The notes beneath the pieces were generated by a model. It was not told the origin of the DNA and made no database searches. It saw nothing but the letters and a program-made list of their open reading frames with translations. A program made the position numbers and the translations under genes. This document shows positions 39,968 to 50,935 of a DNA stretch of 64,000 nt, in pieces (the first letter of the stretch is position 1; each line of letters opens with the position of its first letter). Location: NCBI RefSeq assembly GCF_947241705.1, contig NC_079267.1:708501-772500 (forward strand), written 5' to 3'. This stretch comes from Saccharomyces mikatae IFO 1815. Its lineage: Eukaryota; Ascomycota; Saccharomycetes; Saccharomycetales; Saccharomycetaceae.

Positions 39968-40549
39968 TCATTCACCGTTATACTCAGCTAAATTCCTTGC
40001 AGTTTCTATTAAGAGAGCTCTTAGTTTCATATCTTCAGGGGCCAAAGCCAATCCTCTTTCGCATGTTGCTCTAGCCTCTTCCCATTGTCCCAGCTTTAAC
40101 AAACAGTCTGCCTTCCTAACAAATACGTCCGGTTGGATAAGCCCTGTACCGAGTAAAAAATCCAAGTCTTGCAATGCCTCTAAATGTTTCCCAAGTATTA
40201 AACATAGATCTATTTTGCTACGGAGCATGAAATGTAATTCTGGTAGTTGAATAGCAAAAGCTTCCCAAGGTGCTCTTTTTCTTTGTGCCATTTCGATCGC
40301 TAAGGAAACATTCTTTAATGCCTCATTCAGTTTCTTTTGTTGTAAATTTTTCATACCACTTTCAAATAAACCTTTGATCATTTTACTTAGGGCTTCATTA
40401 GGTTGTGGAGTAAAATTTGGATTAGTTTCACCTATCAAGGATGTAGTAAGGACATTTATTTGGTCAATGTTGATTTCGGTAGATTGTGTGATAACCCCGT
40501 CGCCTGGGGTAATCAGCTTGTTGTTTGGATTGTACTCAAGGGTAACCAT
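39968..40549 (-). CDS. SEC72: Sec72, TPR subunit of the Sec63 translocon complex
   Basis: Cytosolic-face subunit of the Sec62/63 complex, which docks Hsp70 (Ssa1, Ssb1) bearing preproteins for post-translational entry into the ER. 193 residues. An N-terminal domain (1 to about 60) is followed by TPR helices at about 62-190 (for example GLFESGMKNLQQKKLNEALK, then ADCLLKLGQWEEARATCERG). No membrane span is seen, as expected for the peripheral protein. It corresponds to YLR292C. Confidence 0.94.
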   Translation of the reverse strand: MVTLEYNPNNKLITPGDGVITQSTEINIDQINVLTTSLIGETNPNFTPQPNEALSKMIKGLFESGMKNLQQKKLNEALKNVSLAIEMAQRKRAPWEAFAIQLPELHFMLRSKIDLCLILGKHLEALQDLDFLLGTGLIQPDVFVRKADCLLKLGQWEEARATCERGLALAPEDMKLRALLIETARNLAEYNGE

Positions 40550-40941
40550 AGTTGGATGAGCTTGTTATGGTATATTTTCGGTTCACTTTTAAAGAATACG
40601 GTCCGATGTTCTTGAGCTTGTTAGTTTTTATGCTAAAGGTTATATCTAATTATTACGTGTCCTGCAATAATCGTTTGAAACGATTCGCATACGACCTAGA
40701 AAATTAAAGTGTGAACTACGTTTAAGTGCGTTTAAATCACAACATAAAAACATTCAAATTACTTGCTATATATATAACTTAGTGCTATAAAATGAAGCAA
40801 TACCATTTAGTTTGTGTAGCCTTGTTGCAATTATAAAATCTTCAAAATCAAGTGGATTTTATTGAATTTCTATGTTGAGATGAATGTAAATATGTATACA
40901 ATTTAAGCTAGGGAAAAAGAAAGTGTACTGTCACTTTTCCC
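40550..40941. other. SEC72 promoter and GSP1 3' flank
   Basis: 392 bases, AT-rich, with a TATATATA stretch near 40767. No gene is seen. Confidence 0.45.
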
Positions 40942-41601
40942 TTATAAATCAGCATCATCTTCATCAGGTAATGGCAAGGCAGTGGCTTGTTCCATTTCTT
41001 GTTGATATTGTTGCATCAATTGTTCATCGACTTGGACTTCTGGTGGAGCCAAAGCTGGAGAAGCAACAAACTCTAATTGTGGGTTACCAGCCAACTTTCT
41101 AGCCAACCATAAGAATGGCTTTTCAAAGTTGTAGTTGGACTTAGCGGAAATGTCGTAGTATTGCAAGTTCTTTTTTCTGTGGAAAGTGATAGTCTTAGCC
41201 TTGACCTTTCTTTCTTTGACATCGACCTTGTTACCACACAACACAATTGGAATGTTTTCACAAACACGAACTAAATCTCTGTGCCAGTTTGGAACGTTCT
41301 TGTAAGTAATTCTAGAGGTGACATCGAACATGATGATGGCACATTGAGCATTAATATAGTAACCATCTCTTAGACCACCGAATTTTTCTTGACCAGCAGT
41401 ATCCCAGACGTCAAATTTGATTTCACCAAAGTTGGTGTAAAAGGATAGAGGATGCACTTCGACACCAATGGTGGCGATGTACTTCTTTTCGAATTCACCA
41501 GTCAAATGTCTTTTGACAAAAGTGGTCTTACCAGTACCACCATCACCAACAAGGACTAATTTGAAAGTTGGAACTTCACCGTTAGCAGCTGGGGCAGACA
41601 T
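40942..41601 (-). CDS. GSP1: Gsp1, yeast Ran GTPase
   Basis: Ran-type GTPase that gives direction to nuclear import and export. 219 residues, identical to S. cerevisiae Gsp1 as I remember it. The P-loop is GDGGTGKTT at 19-27, switch [12 protein letters not shown] starts at D67, NKVD is near 124-127, and the acidic tail ends DEDDADL, the Ran hallmark. Codon use is strongly biased to preferred codons (for example many GGT, AGA and TTG), as in highly expressed genes. Gsp2 is a close paralogue elsewhere; gene order marks GSP1. Confidence 0.96.
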   Translation of the reverse strand: MSAPAANGEVPTFKLVLVGDGGTGKTTFVKRHLTGEFEKKYIATIGVEVHPLSFYTNFGEIKFDVWDTAGQEKFGGLRDGYYINAQCAIIMFDVTSRITYKNVPNWHRDLVRVCENIPIVLCGNKVDVKERKVKAKTITFHRKKNLQYYDISAKSNYNFEKPFLWLARKLAGNPQLEFVASPALAPPEVQVDEQLMQQYQQEMEQATALPLPDEDDADL

Positions 41602-42174
41602 TTATGAATAAATGAGTTTATTTGATTTTCCTTAAGTGCTAGACTAGAAATGATTGAGGGAAAAAAACGCTGAGAGAGCAATCCTTGCTGTTTAAAAACG
41701 AAACAAACTTAAAAAGGTGAGGAAATGTTTGATCATACACTTCAAATTTTTCAAAATCTTCGCCAAAAGAAAAAGAAAAGAAAATTTTTTTTCTTTCTCG
41801 GTGGGATGAGCTTTCGTTCAGTGCGATATCATTCTGAAGGAGGACAGTTACATCCTATATAAAGGGATCATTATTTACTAAGGCTGAAGTAATCCGTAAG
41901 TAGAATAGAAAAGATAGTGAGAGTGGAAAGAATAGTAGTAATAGGAAAGATAAAAATATGTCTATGTACAATTGTATTTTTCACTTGAAAAAAGAAAAGT
42001 CTGCGTTTTGTGTGGCTGATTACAAAAGGTGCGCAGAATATTTTGCTTTTTCTTTATTGTATTAGATCCGAATATAAAAATGAAAGGAAGTGAGGTAGAA
42101 ATAATGATCTTGTTTTTAATTTATTCATTCAGCTGCTTTTTCTTCTTTTTGTTAAAGAGGATGAGGTGAAAAGC
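41602..42174. other. GSP1 promoter and ATP14 3' flank
   Basis: 573 bases. Besides the PAC/RRPE-like pair (listed separately) there is a purine-rich tract at about 41900-41955 and a T-rich stretch near 42130-42150. A dubious S. cerevisiae frame (YLR294C) lies about here; I see no supported coding region. Confidence 0.45.
41781..41812 (+). promoter_or_regulatory. RRPE-like and PAC elements before GSP1
   Basis: AAAATTTTTTTT at 41781-41792 resembles RRPE, and GATGAGCT at 41805-41812 is the PAC core. They lie about 180-210 bases upstream of the GSP1 ATG. Together they suggest growth-linked expression like that of ribosome-biogenesis genes. Confidence 0.55.
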
Positions 42175-42549
42175 CTAATGACTCTCTTTGGTTTCCTCGG
42201 CATCATCCAAAACTAGCCAATCCTCTTCAATTGGTTCTGACTCACCCTCTGCAGACTCTTTGGTCACATGAGCGGTTTCTACATTTTGCTCAGTGTAATC
42301 CTTCAATGCGTCTGGACCTTGAAGTTCTAATTCTGGTAGACTTGGTTTTTTTGGTGGATTCCAAGGTTTAACGTTGCCTTCGGCGTCTTGCAAAGTGCTT
42401 GGGGCCAGCTTTGTTTCTTTCAGTTCCCTCAAATACAAATCTTGCATGACATTATAGGATATTCTTGTGGTTGCCAAAGTTCTATTGCACAATCTCAATG
42501 GTAAGACCGAAGCATTAAGCACGAATCTTCTAGAAGCAACGGAAAACAT
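42175..42549 (-). CDS. ATP14: Atp14, subunit h of mitochondrial ATP synthase
   Basis: Peripheral-stalk subunit of the F1Fo ATP synthase (counterpart of mammalian F6). 124 residues, as in S. cerevisiae. The first about 32 residues (ASRRFVLNASVLPLRLCNRT region) form a cleavable targeting signal rich in Arg. The mature part is short and acidic, ending EETKESH. A reversed CCAAT (ATTGG near 42703) about 155 bases upstream may be a Hap2/3/4/5 site, but it departs from the full consensus. Confidence 0.95.
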   Translation of the reverse strand: MFSVASRRFVLNASVLPLRLCNRTLATTRISYNVMQDLYLRELKETKLAPSTLQDAEGNVKPWNPPKKPSLPELELQGPDALKDYTEQNVETAHVTKESAEGESEPIEEDWLVLDDAEETKESH

Positions 42550-44230
42550 TCTGACTTGACGTAATGCGGTGATGTGACTGTCTTTTTAAGGCTAGCTAAC
42601 CAAATGACCGATAATTTGGACTGGTCTTTGACTTAACACCCCTTCTTCTTATAACACTCTTGTAGTTGTACATTTTTTTCTTGATTTATTGGGACAAGTA
42701 CAACATTGGTCGGGTAAATAAATTACATTTTTTAAGATGCATAATTGGTTCGTATATGGTGATATAATTCGTTTTGACTAAATATAACGATGGTAACACC
42801 TGCATCGCAAGCACTTTGAACATTTCCTAGACAAGAAATTGCAAATTCTGTTTAGCTGTTCTTATTCAAAAAGAACATTTGGAAAGATGGCATTATTTTT
42901 TGATAATAACCACGTTGTAACAACTAGTGTACAACATTTCAATAGACAACAGAGCGGTAAATGTCTAGAAAAAGGAGTATCCCAACTTTCTCTTTAGTCC
43001 GTTTCATCGAAAATGCTGATCAACAGTATATGATTTTAAGTTTTATTTTCATTTTGCGACGTTAAGAGCCGCCGAGACCTCGAACGAAAAAGCCGTTTCC
43101 CGCTTTTTCTCTGGATCCTTCTTACGTGTGAGCTGTTCTGATTTCCACATAACATGTGAGCAGTACTCACTTAAATTTCTGTTCTTTTTAGCTGAAAAAT
43201 AGTGCCCCATCGGCTTACAAATGTCACATAAAAAAATACACTATTATCCTCTTCTGGTAATGGAAAACAACAGTCGTCTGGTACGACAGACGCTGCGGCA
43301 ATTACTTTTCCTCAAAAGTTCATAATCGATGTATTAACGCGTAAACGAAAAAAAGAAGGAAAAAAAAGGTGAATGTGAATAAAGTAGGTTTTCATACGAA
43401 TCTTTTTCTTTTTCGAAGATCGTTTGAATAGCTAGAGTGGTAAGGGTGACTCTATATGCAATTGTTATACATTCATTCCTAAACAAATGTTAGGTTGAAT
43501 GAATTGCAGTCGACTCATATTAATGGGACACCTTCTCACTTTCTCTTTAATTACGGATCGGGAAAGCGAGAGAACACATTCTGAGGCTATAGCCGCGGGG
43601 CTTGCTGACTCGACACTCGTCGGGTTTGTAGAAGGAATCCAGGGCAATGGCCGCACCGCTCGGGTCGAATGGAGGGCTAGCTACATGTGATTTCCGAAAA
43701 ACGGACTGCAAAAAGAGAAACAATAGAACACCGCGCGCTTTCTTTTGGAGCTATCTGGAGAAGCCAGTGAAAAGTCCGCACAAGCGTTGCGGCTTAAAAA
43801 GAACACCCGTTCTTTCAAGAGCGGCGATTTAACAGAAAAGAGTAAAGAGATGAGTTTTGCGAGATCGAAAACAAAAACAAAAAGGGAAAAAAGGAAATTT
43901 TTTGAACAAGGAAAAAAGGGTTACGTATGTAGGTAGAGGAACTCCGTGGTGCGTCGCTGTATTACTAATTGGGTACCAAGTCATACACACTTAGATGTAA
44001 CTGCACAAAAAAAAAGAAGAATCGTATAAGGTCCTTGATAGATTTATATATATTGAGGCAGTCTTTCTGTGGGTAAGTATATCTAATAAATGTTTTAAAA
44101 GCTTTCTTCAGTTTTTTGTTGGTATTGTAGGATACTCCTTCGCACACGCACACATTCTCTCTCACAAGTAACAAATTATTCTTTTCGCATTATAGACTAA
44201 GTACGATAAAAACGATATAGAAGACAAGAA
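42550..44230. other. Long ATP14-YLR297W intergenic region
   Basis: About 1.7 kb between divergent genes, the longest gene-free spacer apart from the LTR sites. It holds an AGCCGCCGA (Ume6/URS1-type) at 43067-43075, a GC-rich block at about 43500-43850 with overlapping short frames on both strands (43465-43656 minus, 43499-43690 plus), and A tracts. The S. cerevisiae dubious ORF YLR296W maps hereabouts. I see no protein family, tRNA or box C/D pattern. Confidence 0.5.
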
Positions 44231-44620
44231 ATGGTCGAAGGTAATTTTCTCGATGAGCCATCTAGCGTTGCATTATTAAGCTCCAAATCCATGTGCGATG
44301 GACATCATAGCGTCAAGAGCAGTATAGGGGATGAGATCTTTAAATTGCTGACGAAGATTTTAAATTCGGATGAGAAAGCGAACGGAGATGTGCATACGCT
44401 CGTTTCAGGATCTGCAGATTTATCAAATTTCAACTTCGAAAATGAACCGCTCGAAAACATACTTGCCGTATTCATAATATCATTCATTATCGTCGTTGTT
44501 GGAGTTTTGTTACTTGGGCTTATCGGCATGATATTCATTTCTTTCCGGTCAGGTAGCAACCATGATAAGAAACTACAACCTAATGATGAAGAAAAGCAAG
44601 TGCTTTCTGAAACACCATAA
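44231..44620 (+). CDS. Small single-span membrane protein, YLR297W orthologue
   Basis: A 129-residue protein matching YLR297W in length and position. Its function is unknown; the S. cerevisiae protein is reported at the vacuole. One hydrophobic span lies at about 77-100 (ILAVFIISFIIVVVGVLLLG), with an acidic and polar N-terminal side and a short basic-then-acidic tail. There is no signal peptide. A paralogue from the genome duplication (YOR186W) exists in S. cerevisiae, from memory. It has an A-rich start context (AGAAATGG). Confidence 0.82.
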   Translation: MVEGNFLDEPSSVALLSSKSMCDGHHSVKSSIGDEIFKLLTKILNSDEKANGDVHTLVSGSADLSNFNFENEPLENILAVFIISFIIVVVGVLLLGLIGMIFISFRSGSNHDKKLQPNDEEKQVLSETP

Positions 44621-44888
44621 AAGATGAAAGAAGAAACGGTACCCGTTTTAAACACTCAAATGTTGGACACTTCAATTTTTTAATTCTCATGATACTAATG
44701 ATAGCGCACACTCAACTAATAATTGCATTCCGCACACCTCTTTTTTTCAATTCAATTAATTTCAAACTTTAATTCTTCGTCTTTTACTCTCTCGTCATGC
44801 CATGTTAATTCGTTGTTAACATTTATCTTTTATACTTGGGATGAAAATACTCTACATAATAATATTTAATAATCTAATCGAATAAACA

Positions 44889-45584
44889 TTAATTTCCATA
44901 CCGTCTCCTTTTAAATCCATTGGTGGTTGATGATTTCCTCACGCCGTCCGAAAGCATCCGCTTCTTTGATTCCTTAATCGTGGTTTGTAGTATATCTGTA
45001 GTGTAGAATATAGAGGTTTTCGGAATAGTGTTGCTCCATTGTGATAGTATCTTTGGCGGTTCCAACTTCTTCGGACTCGTCAGTCTAGGAAATGGGTTGC
45101 TCTCACATGTTTCATCTCTGGATCTTGAAGTTTGTTTGAGCGAATGTTGCGCGGACCGTTCATTAGCTCTTTGGGGTAATTTGCTAGCCTTGACCAAATC
45201 ACCTATATCAAACCTATTAGTATCCACAAATACTTTGGAGTATCCCGGAGAGCCGTCGTATAAAGACTGCAAAGTATTTATCGATGTCTGTGACAGTTCC
45301 TTTTGGTTCATTTTCTTCACATTCAAGTTTCGTCTTTTCTCTTTATTTGAAAGGCATGCGACCTTCAGCTTCTCATTTTCGTTACTTTTCTCTCTTTCCC
45401 TCCTTCCCCTCTTTCCAATGTGATGTCTTTTATGGCCATTCTTACTAGAAAGATCTCTTGCTTTGTTCCTGTAATAGTCTGCTGTTATTCGAAGGTGGTT
45501 CTTACCGACCAAGTGCGACTTACGAACACTTAACGTGTCATGAGTCAGATATGAGTGACAATATTCACAATAGTATCTTGTCAT
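44889..45584 (-). CDS. YHC1: Yhc1, U1 snRNP protein U1-C
   Basis: Essential U1 snRNP subunit that stabilises U1 pairing with 5' splice sites. 231 residues. The U1-C zinc finger is at residues 4-30: YYCEYCHSYLTH then SHLVGKNHLR, with C6, C9, H24 and H30 as ligands. A basic nuclear region (RHHIGKRGRREREKSNE) follows at about 53-69. The longer, charged C-terminus is typical of yeast Yhc1 compared with human U1-C. A Reb1 site (TTACCCG at 45693-45699) lies about 110 bases upstream. Confidence 0.95.
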   Translation of the reverse strand: MTRYYCEYCHSYLTHDTLSVRKSHLVGKNHLRITADYYRNKARDLSSKNGHKRHHIGKRGRREREKSNENEKLKVACLSNKEKRRNLNVKKMNQKELSQTSINTLQSLYDGSPGYSKVFVDTNRFDIGDLVKASKLPQRANERSAQHSLKQTSRSRDETCESNPFPRLTSPKKLEPPKILSQWSNTIPKTSIFYTTDILQTTIKESKKRMLSDGVRKSSTTNGFKRRRYGN

Positions 45585-46214
45585 TGCTATTTTTTTGCTT
45601 TGATTGTGACCTAGGTGCCTTCTTCATTTTATAGTACAGACCTCATATTATAACTTCGAACTTGTGAGAACATTTTCAGTTATGTTATAAACTTACCCGA
45701 CTCAGTGTACTAAGACTTGGGAAGTGTGGTGGCTCATGGTAATGTGCTCAATGTACCATTGGAAAGTGTGGTAGATTTGAACCATCTCCACACAAGCGTT
45801 TGTTGACATATGAAAAGTGAGAATGGGAGAAATTTCCAGATTTTGTCTACGTTATCGATATAATCATAATTGTATTACTCAGCGGCTGTGCCTGATGTTG
45901 ATCAAAAGAAAAGTTCCGCCGCTTCGAGTATCTTAGTGCCGATTTTTGCCCGCTTATCAATTTTCTTTAAGGGAATATAACAGCATTGATCCATTCAACT
46001 TCCTAATCTGCATACACAAATATATGTACATGTGTGTATATTAGGCACTTTTTTGAACTTTATTCTCTTGTTTCTTCCACAAATCACAATCCTGATTCAT
46101 TATTGTGGTGACTACTTTAAACGATAGATTAGAAAATCTAAGCTGATACAAGTGAGAGATAGTAGGCCGCACAAAAAGATAAGACAAAAGTAGAACAAAC
46201 CAGACCCCACAGTT
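45585..46214. other. YHC1-ECM38 divergent promoter region
   Basis: 630 bases. The Reb1 site at 45693-45699 serves YHC1. Two GATA sites, CTTATC at 45953-45958 and GATAAG at 46178-46183, lie before ECM38 and fit nitrogen-catabolite control by Gln3/Gat1. No gene is seen. Confidence 0.55.
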
Positions 46215-48188
46215 ATGCTACTTCGTAATATAAAAGTTCCTTCGACTTCAAATACCTATCCCATATTGCGTACACTCACTCTGCTAATACTATGTACGTT
46301 AACATTTGGAATTCCGACAGAAATGGTATCATTTGCCTCTCAAGAAACTCTGGAAAAAATAAACCATCTTCTTCGAGGCTTTGCTAATCGAGATTTTGAA
46401 AAATCTGCAGCATATTTTGACTATGACAGCGGTAGCGATAAGGACCACCATAATATTGATATTGATCCTTTACTTCGACGCCCCAGTTTGACGCCTGATA
46501 GCCGACTCCTAAAAGTCGGCTTGCATGGCGCTATTAGCTCCGATTTGGAGATTTGTAGTAATTTAACTATAAATGAAGTCTTGTTGAAATTCCCCGACTC
46601 CAACGCTGCAGACGCAGCAGTAACACAAGCTCTTTGTAAAGGTATGGTAAACTTTTTCAATAGCGGTATTGGAGGCGGTGGTTATGTGGTGTTTTCTGGT
46701 AAAAGCGATGAAGATCATTTATCTATTGATTTTAGAGAAAAGGCACCCATGGGTTCGCATAAATTTATGTTTGAAAATTGTTCCTTATGTTCAAAGATAG
46801 GAGGACTTGCGGTTGGTGTTCCCGGAGAACTCATGGGTCTCTATCGGTTATTCAAAGAGAGGGGAAGCGGCCGAGTTGATTGGTCTGATTTAATCGAACC
46901 AGTGGCGAAATTAGGAATCACCGGTTGGCAAATAGGTGAAGCACTCGGTGCCACCTTAGAACTTTACGAAGATGTTTTCCTCACATTGAAAGAGGATTGG
47001 TCGTTTGTATTGAACTCAACCCAGGATGGTGTTTTGAAAGAAGGGGATTGGATCAAGAGACCAGCACTATCCAGTATGTTAATGGAACTAGCAAAAAATG
47101 GCACCGTTGCTCCATTCTATGACCCTGATCACTGGATTGCCAAATCGATGGTTAGCACCATAGAAAAATACAATGGAATAATGAACTTAGGAGACGTTGA
47201 ATCTTATGATGTCCACGTTACCAAACCACTGTCCATGAAAATCAGGCAGGGTGCAAACTTCATTCCTGATAATGATATGACTGTATTGACAAGTAGCGGT
47301 TCAAGTTCTGGGGCTGCACTGCTCGCAGCATTAAGGATAATGGACAATTTTCAAAATCAAGAAGGAGGTGATTACGTGGAAGAAACTACCTACCATTTGC
47401 TCGAAAGCATGAAATGGATGGCAAGCGCGCGAAGTAGATTGGGCGACTTTCAAGGTGACAAATTGCCGAAGCATATCGAAGAGGTGTTGAATCCTGAATG
47501 GGCCTTGAGAGCGGTGAAAACTATTAGAAGCAACTCTCAAGATGGTAGCTTCAAAACATTAGAAAACTGGACGCTTTATGATCCAGCTTACGATATTAAT
47601 AACCCTCATGGAACTGCACACTTTAGTATAGTGGATTCTCATGGTAATGCTGTCTCTTTGACAACGACAGTCAATCTGTTGTTCGGTTCCCTGGTACATG
47701 ACTCAAAAACAGGGGTAATTTTCAATAATGAAATGGATGATTTCGCTCAATTTAACAGATCTAACAGTTTTGAACTGGCTCCCTCCATATACAATTTCCC
47801 CGAACCTGGAAAAAGGCCTTTATCATCTACTGCACCAACCATCGTACTATCAGAACTGGGGATCCCAGACCTTGTGGTGGGTGCGTCGGGTGGTTCAAGA
47901 ATCACTACGAGTGTTTTGCAAGCAATTGTGAGGACTTACTGGTATAATATGCCTATATTAGAAACAATAGCCTATCCACGTATACACCATCAGTTACTGC
48001 CCGACCACGTCGAAGTGGAAAGTTTCTCTATGGTTGGTAAATCTGCACTGCATACCTTAAAGGAAATGGGATATACGATGAAAGAAGTATTTCCCAAGAG
48101 CGTTGTTAACGCTATACGCAATGTAAGGGGGGAATGGCATGCGGTAAGTGACTATTGGAGAAAAAGAGGAATCTCCTCCGTATATTGA
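46215..48188 (+). CDS. ECM38: Ecm38, gamma-glutamyltranspeptidase
   Basis: Vacuolar glutathione-degrading enzyme, which transfers or hydrolyses the gamma-glutamyl group; used when nitrogen is poor. 657 residues, three fewer than S. cerevisiae as I remember. An N-terminal hydrophobic anchor covers about 19-35 ([17 protein letters not shown]). The autocleavage and catalytic threonine is T467 in [12 protein letters not shown], dividing large and small subunits. The small subunit carries the GASGGSRI oxyanion motif (near 557-564). GATA sites upstream support nitrogen regulation. Confidence 0.95.
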   Translation: MLLRNIKVPSTSNTYPILRTLTLLILCTLTFGIPTEMVSFASQETLEKINHLLRGFANRDFEKSAAYFDYDSGSDKDHHNIDIDPLLRRPSLTPDSRLLKVGLHGAISSDLEICSNLTINEVLLKFPDSNAADAAVTQALCKGMVNFFNSGIGGGGYVVFSGKSDEDHLSIDFREKAPMGSHKFMFENCSLCSKIGGLAVGVPGELMGLYRLFKERGSGRVDWSDLIEPVAKLGITGWQIGEALGATLELYEDVFLTLKEDWSFVLNSTQDGVLKEGDWIKRPALSSMLMELAKNGTVAPFYDPDHWIAKSMVSTIEKYNGIMNLGDVESYDVHVTKPLSMKIRQGANFIPDNDMTVLTSSGSSSGAALLAALRIMDNFQNQEGGDYVEETTYHLLESMKWMASARSRLGDFQGDKLPKHIEEVLNPEWALRAVKTIRSNSQDGSFKTLENWTLYDPAYDINNPHGTAHFSIVDSHGNAVSLTTTVNLLFGSLVHDSKTGVIFNNEMDDFAQFNRSNSFELAPSIYNFPEPGKRPLSSTAPTIVLSELGIPDLVVGASGGSRITTSVLQAIVRTYWYNMPILETIAYPRIHHQLLPDHVEVESFSMVGKSALHTLKEMGYTMKEVFPKSVVNAIRNVRGEWHAVSDYWRKRGISSVY

Positions 48189-49094
48189 GACGTAACAACT
48201 GAACGTTACTAAAAATTGAATATAAATTAACCTTAAGTAACGCAGGGAGCCTGCTTCCGCAATATATAATAAATACTCTTTTGTGTGTAATTTTTGGAAC
48301 AATCAATATTTACTTCTCGTCAATGACAAGCCTCCGCCCTTGAAGCCAAAAAAAGAAAAGCCAGATCATACGAGCATTTGCCTGTTTCAGTCAGTTTTAT
48401 ACAGTTTTCTTGCTCGAATCTGAAACGCGACTTCAAACTCCGCCAGCATACGTATATATTGTTATAACTATAATATCTAATGGCTTGCTTCCGAACGTTT
48501 CTTTTTATAGAATTATACATGGCACGCGCGTTGTTGTTTACTATAAATAATGCTTGAAAAATTGCCCAGGCATTCTTCTCCAAGGCTTTCAGTGCGGTGC
48601 ACACCCTGCCTCAGACAAGCCCGTGAGCTTCCCGCGTTGCAAAAAAAACATGATTGCACACAGACAACACCGCACGGTGAAATTCCGTAACCTCAAGACC
48701 GTGGCTTGCCAGAGATGCCCACCGATCCTGCTGGGTTCCTCTCTCGAGGACACCATTATGATCTTAGCGTGATACGTACCTGTGTGTGTACATATGGATT
48801 AGTGGTGTAACAAATTTGAACTTGCCATCCCATATCGTCATATTAGCAGCTACGAAGGAAAGACACCATGAATGAAATGGCGTGGATCATACGATTAAAA
48901 ATTTATATAAGTTGGGCGGAATCTCTGAAACAGAACACTTATATTTTCACAGGTTGTTTAAATAATTGTTTTTGACCTCGAATAATGATCTTTATATATC
49001 GTCTGAGAAATAAGAAATAACTCCTAAAACTAAAAGTAACAACAAAGGCTCTGTTTTTGTCTGTTCTTTCTTTTAGTTAATTAAACCGACTAAA
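48189..49094. other. ECM38-EXG1 intergenic with a GC-rich block
   Basis: 906 bases holding the EXG1 promoter. Bases about 48550-48780 are clearly richer in G+C than the surroundings and carry an open frame (48554-48772) without an ATG start or known features; another frame from the ATG at 48550 ends after 46 codons. The last 200 bases are AT-rich, with TTTATATAAG near 48900 as a likely TATA element. Confidence 0.5.
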
Positions 49095-50441
49095 ATGCTT
49101 TCGCTTAAAACACTATTATATACACTGTTGACTGTGTCATCAGTCATCGCCACACCAGTACCTGCAAGAGATCCTTCTTCTATCCAATTTGTTCATGAAG
49201 AGAATAAAAAGAGATTCTACGATTACGGCCACGGTGCCCTTGGAGAGCCAATCCGTGGTGTCAACATTGGTGGTTGGTTAGTTCTTGAGCCTTATATTAC
49301 ACCATCTTTGTTTGAAGCATTCCGTACTAATGATGATAACGATGAAGGTATTCCCGTCGATGAATACCATTTCTGTCAGTATTTAGGAAAGGACCTGGCT
49401 AAAAGTCGTTTAGAGAGCCATTGGTCAACTTTCTACAAAGAACAAGATTTCGCCAACATCGCTTCTCAAGGTTTTAACCTTGTTAGAATTCCTATTGGTT
49501 ATTGGGCTTTCCAAACTTTGGACAATGACCCTTACGTTAGTGGCTTACAAGAAGCCTACCTGGACCAAGCTATTGGCTGGGCAAAAAATAACAGTTTGAA
49601 GGTCTGGGTTGATCTGCATGGTGCAGCTGGTTCTCAAAATGGATTTGATAACTCTGGTTTGAGAGATTCATATAAGTTTTTGGAGGATAGTAATTTGGCT
49701 GTCACTACTAAGGCTTTGAACTACATACTGAAAAAATACTCTGCTGATGAATACCTGGACACCGTTATCGGTATCGAATTGATTAATGAACCATTAGGTC
49801 CTGTTTTAGATATGGATAAAATGAAGAAGGAATATTTGGCGCCAGCTTACGAATATTTGAGAAACAACATCAAGAGTGACCAGGTTATTATCATCCATGA
49901 CGCTTTCCAACCATTCAATTATTGGGACGACTTTATGACTGAAGACAATGGCTACTGGGGTGTCACTATCGACCATCATCATTACCAAGTTTTTGCTTCT
50001 GATCAATTGGAAAAGCCTATTGAAGAACGTATAAAGGTTGCTTGTGAATGGGGTACTGGGGTCTTGAATGAATCTCACTGGACGGTTTGTGGTGAATTTG
50101 CTGCCGCTTTGACCGACTGTACCAAATGGTTGAATAGTGTTGGTTTCGGTGCTAGATACGATGGCTCTTGGGTTAACGGTGACCAAACATCTTCTTACAT
50201 TGGATCCTGTGCTAACAATGATGATATCACTTCATGGTCCGATGAAAGAAAAGAAAACACAAGACGTTTCGTTGAGGCCCAATTAGATGCCTTTGAAATG
50301 AGAGGGGGTTGGATTATCTGGTGTTACAAGACAGAATCCAGTTTAGAATGGGATGCCCAGAGGTTAATGTACAATGGTTTATTCCCTCAACCACTTACTG
50401 ACAGGCAATATCCAAACCAATGTAACACAATTTCTAACTAA
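49095..50441 (+). CDS. EXG1: Exg1, secreted exo-1,3-beta-glucanase
   Basis: Major cell-wall exoglucanase (GH5). 448 residues. The prepro region is a signal peptide (1-19, ending SSVIA) and a propeptide ending KR at 39-40, a Kex2 site. The mature enzyme has [15 protein letters not shown], the acid/base E232 in LINEPLG and the nucleophile E334 in VCGEFAAAL. The frame uses strongly preferred codons. The exoglucanase Spr1 is a sporulation paralogue elsewhere; the Kex2 site and location support EXG1. Confidence 0.97.
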   Translation: MLSLKTLLYTLLTVSSVIATPVPARDPSSIQFVHEENKKRFYDYGHGALGEPIRGVNIGGWLVLEPYITPSLFEAFRTNDDNDEGIPVDEYHFCQYLGKDLAKSRLESHWSTFYKEQDFANIASQGFNLVRIPIGYWAFQTLDNDPYVSGLQEAYLDQAIGWAKNNSLKVWVDLHGAAGSQNGFDNSGLRDSYKFLEDSNLAVTTKALNYILKKYSADEYLDTVIGIELINEPLGPVLDMDKMKKEYLAPAYEYLRNNIKSDQVIIIHDAFQPFNYWDDFMTEDNGYWGVTIDHHHYQVFASDQLEKPIEERIKVACEWGTGVLNESHWTVCGEFAAALTDCTKWLNSVGFGARYDGSWVNGDQTSSYIGSCANNDDITSWSDERKENTRRFVEAQLDAFEMRGGWIIWCYKTESSLEWDAQRLMYNGLFPQPLTDRQYPNQCNTISN

Positions 50442-50935
50442 GTTACATTACTCTGCCCTTTTAGCTAAATAGATGTTTTTCACTAATGAAATTCAACTAT
50501 TTAGCCATTTCATCTTTTAGTTCATTATCTCTTTCATTTCTCATTTTACTAGGATTCTTGCTCAAGATCCAAAACGTAAAGACGTTTTTTTATATGGTAC
50601 ATTTATAGAACACGATAACTAAATATCATGTAACATAGTCTTCAAATTTTAAATTTTAGTTCCCTGATGTGTTATTACGCCAATTATAAAAGATCCGATT
50701 TAAACAAGAAACTTGAAACTGAATCTTTATTTTTGAATTCGTTCACGTAAAAGCTTTTCCGCTGGTATGGCTTCCGCTCCGTTTTGGTTGAAGTGAATTT
50801 CATAGTCCCTCGGTCGTAAATTGCCCGAGGTGCTATGAATATAAAGTCAACTCTACCTTCCATGCCATAAATGAACATATTTTAAAAAAGAATACTGAGA
50901 CCATAAAAAACAAACAAACAATTCTACAAAGCACA
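50442..50935. other. EXG1-HRI1 spacer
   Basis: 494 bases containing the EXG1 3' end and HRI1 promoter; AT-rich apart from a short patch near 50758-50835. A reverse frame at 50684-50878 has no support. Confidence 0.45.
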
